Origin: a virus
Strand: one strand, 5' to 3'
Length of the DNA: 23,960 nucleotides
IMG/VR virus record: IMGVR_UViG_3300037963_001837
Coordinates: 1 to 23,960 of that record
Shown here piece by piece: positions 21,501 through 23,960 of the stretch. Under the pieces are notes generated by a model, which ran no database searches, had not been told where the DNA came from, and was given only the letters and a program-made list of their open reading frames with translations. The translations under genes were made by a program, and so were the position numbers. How positions within the stretch are numbered: the first letter of the stretch is position 1; every line of letters starts with the position of its first letter.

Positions 21501-23960
21501 ATACAAAGAACTTTTTGGAGATAAAGCTGGTAAAGAATTTGATAGAATATTTTATTCTAATGTATTATATGATATGAGTTTAAATGGATTTAAAGTTCCT
21601 AAAAATAAGACTGAATTTAGACAAGTATTTAGAAAACTATTAAACCCAGAACAGTTTGTAGGAAGTGCAGTTGCTTATAATAAAAGAGCTCAAATATGGT
21701 TTAATTCTTTTCATGGTGGAAATAAAGACTTTATGAAAAACTATAAAGGAGCTGATGGTAAAGATTTAGGATTAGATGTTGATGGTAATTTTAAGTATGT
21801 ACTAATAGGAGACCCTACTAAACCTAAAAATAAGACAAGTTTAAAAGCTTTAAATGTAGAACTACCTGAACATGTAGATGGAGCTATAATAGCTAGAAGT
21901 GATGTTGTAGATGCTATATTGAGAGATGCAGGTCTTCCTGAGTCTGGACAAAATAAGTCTTTTATTATATCTAAAAACCCTGAATTAGGAGCATTATTAG
22001 GTAAGTATATGATACATGATGCTGGTAAAACTGCTACGCAACAAATGCAAAAGCAAGGATTGCATTTTATGATTATGACTTCTGCTGCTAAACAAACAGG
22101 TAATAGAAAAGTTACTGATTACAGAGTAGCAGATAATGGAGATTTGACATTTAAAAAAGGAACTGAAACTTATGGGTTGAATCCTGAAGAAATATTTTAT
22201 TCTCCTTCTACATTTGGACAAAAACATATGACCCAAAATCAATCTTGGGTTAAACAATTATTTACTAATTTTCAACAATTTGGACATGCTGGTGTTTCTA
22301 AAGAGGTGATAAATGATATAGCAAATACTATCATCAAAGGTTCTGCTGAAGGAACTAAAGAAGGTAATGCTATTTTAAAGAAATATGCAGATACTTTAAA
22401 TGACAAATATATTAAAGACATTATGAATAATATAGATAAGATAGGAACTCAGCAATTATTAGAAGTATCTAAAAGACCTGGAGCTGAAAGATTTGCTGAG
22501 TCATTATTACAGCATATGTTAAGAGTTAATATAGAGGCTGTTAATTCTGCTGTTAGAGAAGGAGAAGTAACAGTAGAGCAAGGAGAACAGTTTAAGGAAA
22601 ACGTTAGAGATTTTAATTCTGTAGCAGATAGAATCCTTGAAATATCAGCAGAAAATAGCAAAGAAGCTAATAATAAAGGTCAAAATGGATACTCAGCATA
22701 CTTTCATAAGTTTGTAAGAGATTATAGAATGGCTACTATGCATAATTGGGTTACTCATAAAATAACAAGACCTAAAGTAGATAATTCTGCTGTTGGATTC
22801 ATTAGACCTTATGACAAATTTATGCAAAGGAAATTTCCTGAACTAAATAAAAGAGATGATATATTTTATTTAGATAATGCTTATAAAGAAACTGTTATAA
22901 ACTTAGCTTATCCTATTAAGAACAGAAATAATATGAAACTAGGTGAGCTTTGGGATACTTTTAATAAGAAAAAGAACTCAGGTGAATGGAAAAAAGGCGA
23001 TAAATTATATGATTATGTTCAAGATATATTTGACGCAGTAGTCTTACGTGTACCTATGGATTCTGCTTCTGGTGCTCATAAGCTTAGGTTTAAAGGCTTT
23101 ACTGATAGAGTAGGTCATGGTATCATGATGCATTCTAGAAGTATGAGAGCTCTTGGTGGTGCTGACCTTGATGGTGATGAAGCTTTCTTTTACTTTGGTG
23201 GCAGAACTGAAGATGGAAAAGGTGCTGGTATGAAAAAATCTTGGAAAGAAGCTATACATGCTCAAAAAGAAGAGTTTTATACTGGCAAAGGTAATAAAAG
23301 AGATGTTCAAGATAATAAAAAAGCTATTATAAAAGTAGGTCCTGATAAAGGTAAAACTTTCTCAGAAGTATTTACTATAGAAGGAGGAGAAGATTTAAAA
23401 AGAAGTAAAACTTTATTCTATTCTCCTATGTCTAGGCTTAATGCTTCTCAAGGAGCTGTAGAAGGTAGAGATATGCTAGGAATAGCTGTTAGTCAAGGGC
23501 AAATAATGAAATCTACTTATAATGCTATTATGGATACTCCTGGAAGACAAGATGTATTTGAGGTTCAACATGGATTTGGAGAAAATAGAAAAACTATTAG
23601 AATTACAATTAAACCTAGGACTGCTAAAGAATGGCAAGAATTACAAAGAGAAATGACAAGAGCTCAAATAGCTTTTGCATCTGACCCTCTTGATGAAGCA
23701 GGCCTTAAAGATGCTAAAGTCTTTTTTCAAAAATTACATCAAGCTCATTTTAAAATAGCTAAAGTTGAAGAAAAGGTTGGTAAAAAATATTTTAAAAGGG
23801 ATATAGATATTGAGGACCTTTCACCTTTTCAATTAAAAAATGGTATATATGGAAAGATATATAAGCTTAACTCAGCTAACTTTGGTAGAAACTGGAGTGA
23901 AGGTAGAAACTGGACATTTGATGAGCGTCATTCTATGAATAGAAATATATATGATTTTTC
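18592..23960 (+). CDS. Giant polyvalent protein: hydrophobic N-terminus, SLOG domain, double-psi beta-barrel RNA polymerase core (partial)
   Basis: Open to the right edge; 1789 complete codons are visible. GTG 18592 is the first start after the previous stop; the first in-frame ATG is only at residue 103, so GTG is preferred. Residues about 50-275 are rich in Gly/Ala hydrophobic segments and end in PEQVYEYLMGAYFG. Residues 378-545 are a SLOG/cpYpsA-type domain; 605-668 a coiled coil; about 1085-1240 a candidate first polymerase barrel; about 1480-1540 the second, with R1486-x-P1488 and DLDGD at 1525-1529. The segment 1486-1530 lines up with RNAP beta-prime from RAPTLH to NADFDGDQ with nearly equal length. 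A later NASQGAVEGRDMLGIAVS (1617-1634) resembles beta-prime after the catalytic loop. It probably makes RNA from phage DNA after entry with the virion, as gp66 of crAss-like phage phi14:2 does. Confidence 0.72.
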   Translation, partial: MAVEQQIQFEPRLSSDQTRNVISSYKRNPRRYNEQLLDEIRQHAYYHNIPFYEGDFSIIDAVKQAGGGFIEGFTTLKVVDPPDNEYEAIARNIGHLAGFAPGMLAGPAKALKLTGMAKAAGFLADKSVPMAAAKFATDKARGIVGGLVKASQGSRFQAANAASKFLLGNRAKHIAEGAFHLGVASSVSSVWEGVDVMLESFFGGAIAGGVFRGIGNVIPGDKGADKFVRGLAGSLFMGIPASQRGATTPEQVYEYLMGAYFGSKEMPWFRARAGKFLSKMEEQARKDPKIAVERNPADMEGFSELPEIVQKHVKKQAEQIYGNWADNAGRAHETMRQLGILEQIPADAPMEMGYPLYLQKVKESLASSSGMKANQLLDFGVSGGGTGADATWATYLKRAGVPTVHYISQGQSGRLTKAKTAGVPREMSKKELLNNLEEVDRAASNLNKQTPSDDYTLDLQLRNAEIVKKSSKIYAVGTIMSPSSANKHTKKNPQLHGRAVEGGTGWGVQMAMNVRKPIFVFDQPSKKWFAFDYGVKGGGRFRVMEGIPDLVKRPGLIGTRKLTKAGKKAIKDVVVKKFPEAYKGQKPDESQKGINADILDKHPEVIKESIQLAERQRELTKNITELENAIKDKEIDKKNIAKAKKEIKANKAEFKKNDKRLTKLNKLSPTQHFDIEGNVVDESAPSVDTGMTNANIGNKAEYFVRSFMRDLYKGDELPQTQNARIANVSKQIHQLFTKHFDKNFKINNSEEFAADIQKIWPRDLSREAKGYLRAWLRSSNNGKSNTYLMVSDKRIRLTNPNNPRTYAGKRKKVQRAPSVLELFYEANRPKDDIGEPIVLFDEITVKNKRGSNIDVPLYKLKKHWANEKIGPKNIRRGEKKAETKFRALQSKIINYMFKNHNMVPLGGVGDKARMMFVKVHPNANLKPAKIKAEVATIRNEINKFKYKDKNGKIKKLDKDVIKKYNADKKQYKELFGDKAGKEFDRIFYSNVLYDMSLNGFKVPKNKTEFRQVFRKLLNPEQFVGSAVAYNKRAQIWFNSFHGGNKDFMKNYKGADGKDLGLDVDGNFKYVLIGDPTKPKNKTSLKALNVELPEHVDGAIIARSDVVDAILRDAGLPESGQNKSFIISKNPELGALLGKYMIHDAGKTATQQMQKQGLHFMIMTSAAKQTGNRKVTDYRVADNGDLTFKKGTETYGLNPEEIFYSPSTFGQKHMTQNQSWVKQLFTNFQQFGHAGVSKEVINDIANTIIKGSAEGTKEGNAILKKYADTLNDKYIKDIMNNIDKIGTQQLLEVSKRPGAERFAESLLQHMLRVNIEAVNSAVREGEVTVEQGEQFKENVRDFNSVADRILEISAENSKEANNKGQNGYSAYFHKFVRDYRMATMHNWVTHKITRPKVDNSAVGFIRPYDKFMQRKFPELNKRDDIFYLDNAYKETVINLAYPIKNRNNMKLGELWDTFNKKKNSGEWKKGDKLYDYVQDIFDAVVLRVPMDSASGAHKLRFKGFTDRVGHGIMMHSRSMRALGGADLDGDEAFFYFGGRTEDGKGAGMKKSWKEAIHAQKEEFYTGKGNKRDVQDNKKAIIKVGPDKGKTFSEVFTIEGGEDLKRSKTLFYSPMSRLNASQGAVEGRDMLGIAVSQGQIMKSTYNAIMDTPGRQDVFEVQHGFGENRKTIRITIKPRTAKEWQELQREMTRAQIAFASDPLDEAGLKDAKVFFQKLHQAHFKIAKVEEKVGKKYFKRDIDIEDLSPFQLKNGIYGKIYKLNSANFGRNWSEGRNWTFDERHSMNRNIYDF
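19723..20226 (+). other. SLOG / cpYpsA-type Rossmann domain inside the giant protein
   Basis: Residues about 378-545. It starts with strand and nucleotide loop DFGVSGGGTGADATWA (378-393), then LKRAGVPTVHYISQGQSGRL. Further on come KSSKIYAVGTI, a glycine loop EGGTGWGVQMAMNVRKPIFV (501-520) and FDQPSKKWFAFDY. This is the order of cpYpsA-like 'molybdenum carrier'-type SLOG domains, which bind nucleotides or nucleotide-derived ligands. The ligand here is unknown; the call is by motif order, not by a search. Confidence 0.65.
21844..22311 (+). other. Candidate first double-psi beta-barrel (beta-like) of the RNA polymerase core
   Basis: Residues about 1085-1240. Strands such as HVDGAIIARSDVVDAIL lead to GKYMIHDAGK (Lys1138, Lys1146) and TSAAKQTGNRK (Lys1167), candidates for the lysines contributed by the first barrel. 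Then comes MTQNQSWVKQLFTNFQQFG (1213-1231), comparable with the helix MNIGQILETHLG after the beta-subunit barrel. Weaker than the second barrel; assignment of individual lysines is tentative. Confidence 0.45.
23029..23211 (+). other. Second double-psi beta-barrel with DLDGD metal-binding loop
   Basis: Residues about 1480-1540. VVLRVPMDSASGAHKLRF (1483-1500), then VGHGIMMHSRSMRALG (1507-1522) and GADLDGDEAFFYFGG (1523-1537). The three Asp residues 1525, 1527 and 1529 correspond to the Mg-binding Asp triad of all two-barrel RNA polymerases (NADFDGD in beta-prime; DxDGD in QDE-1, YonO and gp66). Confidence 0.75.

Noticed and set aside
1-23960. tRNA genes, CRISPR arrays, insertion sequences, strong terminators
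   Set aside because: Read through for cloverleaf-type sequence, spaced direct repeats, transposase motifs and GC-rich hairpins with T tracts; none was convincing, and gaps are too short to hold most of them.

Overview
The window reads as part of the late/structural region of an AT-rich (about two thirds A+T by eye) tailed-phage genome. All genes lie on the + strand and are tightly packed. Most neighbours overlap by one base in a TAATG, TGATG or TAGTG arrangement, or by four bases in ATGA. Gene style (short-tail adaptor-like proteins, a beta-rich giant tail protein, a Gln/Met-rich virion protein with an S74 domain, Lys-rich ejection-type proteins) resembles uncultured marine podovirus-like phages and, in logic, crAss-like phages. 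A putative outer-membrane beta-barrel gene and Shine-Dalgarno-like AGGAG motifs point to a Gram-negative host. I cannot name the host or phage from sequence alone.

Layout. 1-1993: end of an upstream gene, a 37-residue basic peptide, three head-tail adaptor-like genes (two may be halves of one ancestral adaptor) and a beta-rich acidic structural protein. 1995-4273: an envelope-flavoured cassette of short genes: an MshEN-like domain joined to a membrane helix and coiled coil, a 39-residue Lys-rich peptide, a signal-peptide-bearing outer-membrane barrel candidate, a 29-residue membrane peptide, a 56-residue coiled coil and a 49-residue membrane-associated peptide. 4273-5396: a zinc-ribbon protein and a calcineurin-like metallophosphoesterase. 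5451-15710: one 3419-residue protein whose two ends look like a phage tail nozzle/hub protein, separated by about 2,800 residues of beta-rich repeated modules. 15710-18590: a tail-tip/fibre candidate, an S74-domain protein and a Lys-rich protein with two hydrophobic segments. 18592 to the right edge: an open gene of at least 1789 residues.

The last gene is the highlight. It carries the double-psi beta-barrel RNA polymerase signature (GADLDGDE, residues 1523-1530) preceded by an R-x-P segment and G-x-I-x-x-H spacing that lines up with bacterial RNAP beta-prime. Upstream is a plausible first barrel with candidate lysines and a following Gln-rich helix. The same chain also has a hydrophobic N-terminal region and a SLOG/cpYpsA-type Rossmann domain (VSGGGTGAD and EGGTGWGVQMAM). 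It looks like a virion-packaged single-chain RNA polymerase carried in a polyvalent protein, comparable in logic to gp66 of crAss-like phage phi14:2, which is delivered with the DNA.

Working model (inference): adaptors and nozzle form a short tail. The S74 protein, the 418-residue protein and the giant polymerase are internal virion proteins delivered into the cell through the nozzle. The 1995-4273 cassette alters the host envelope.
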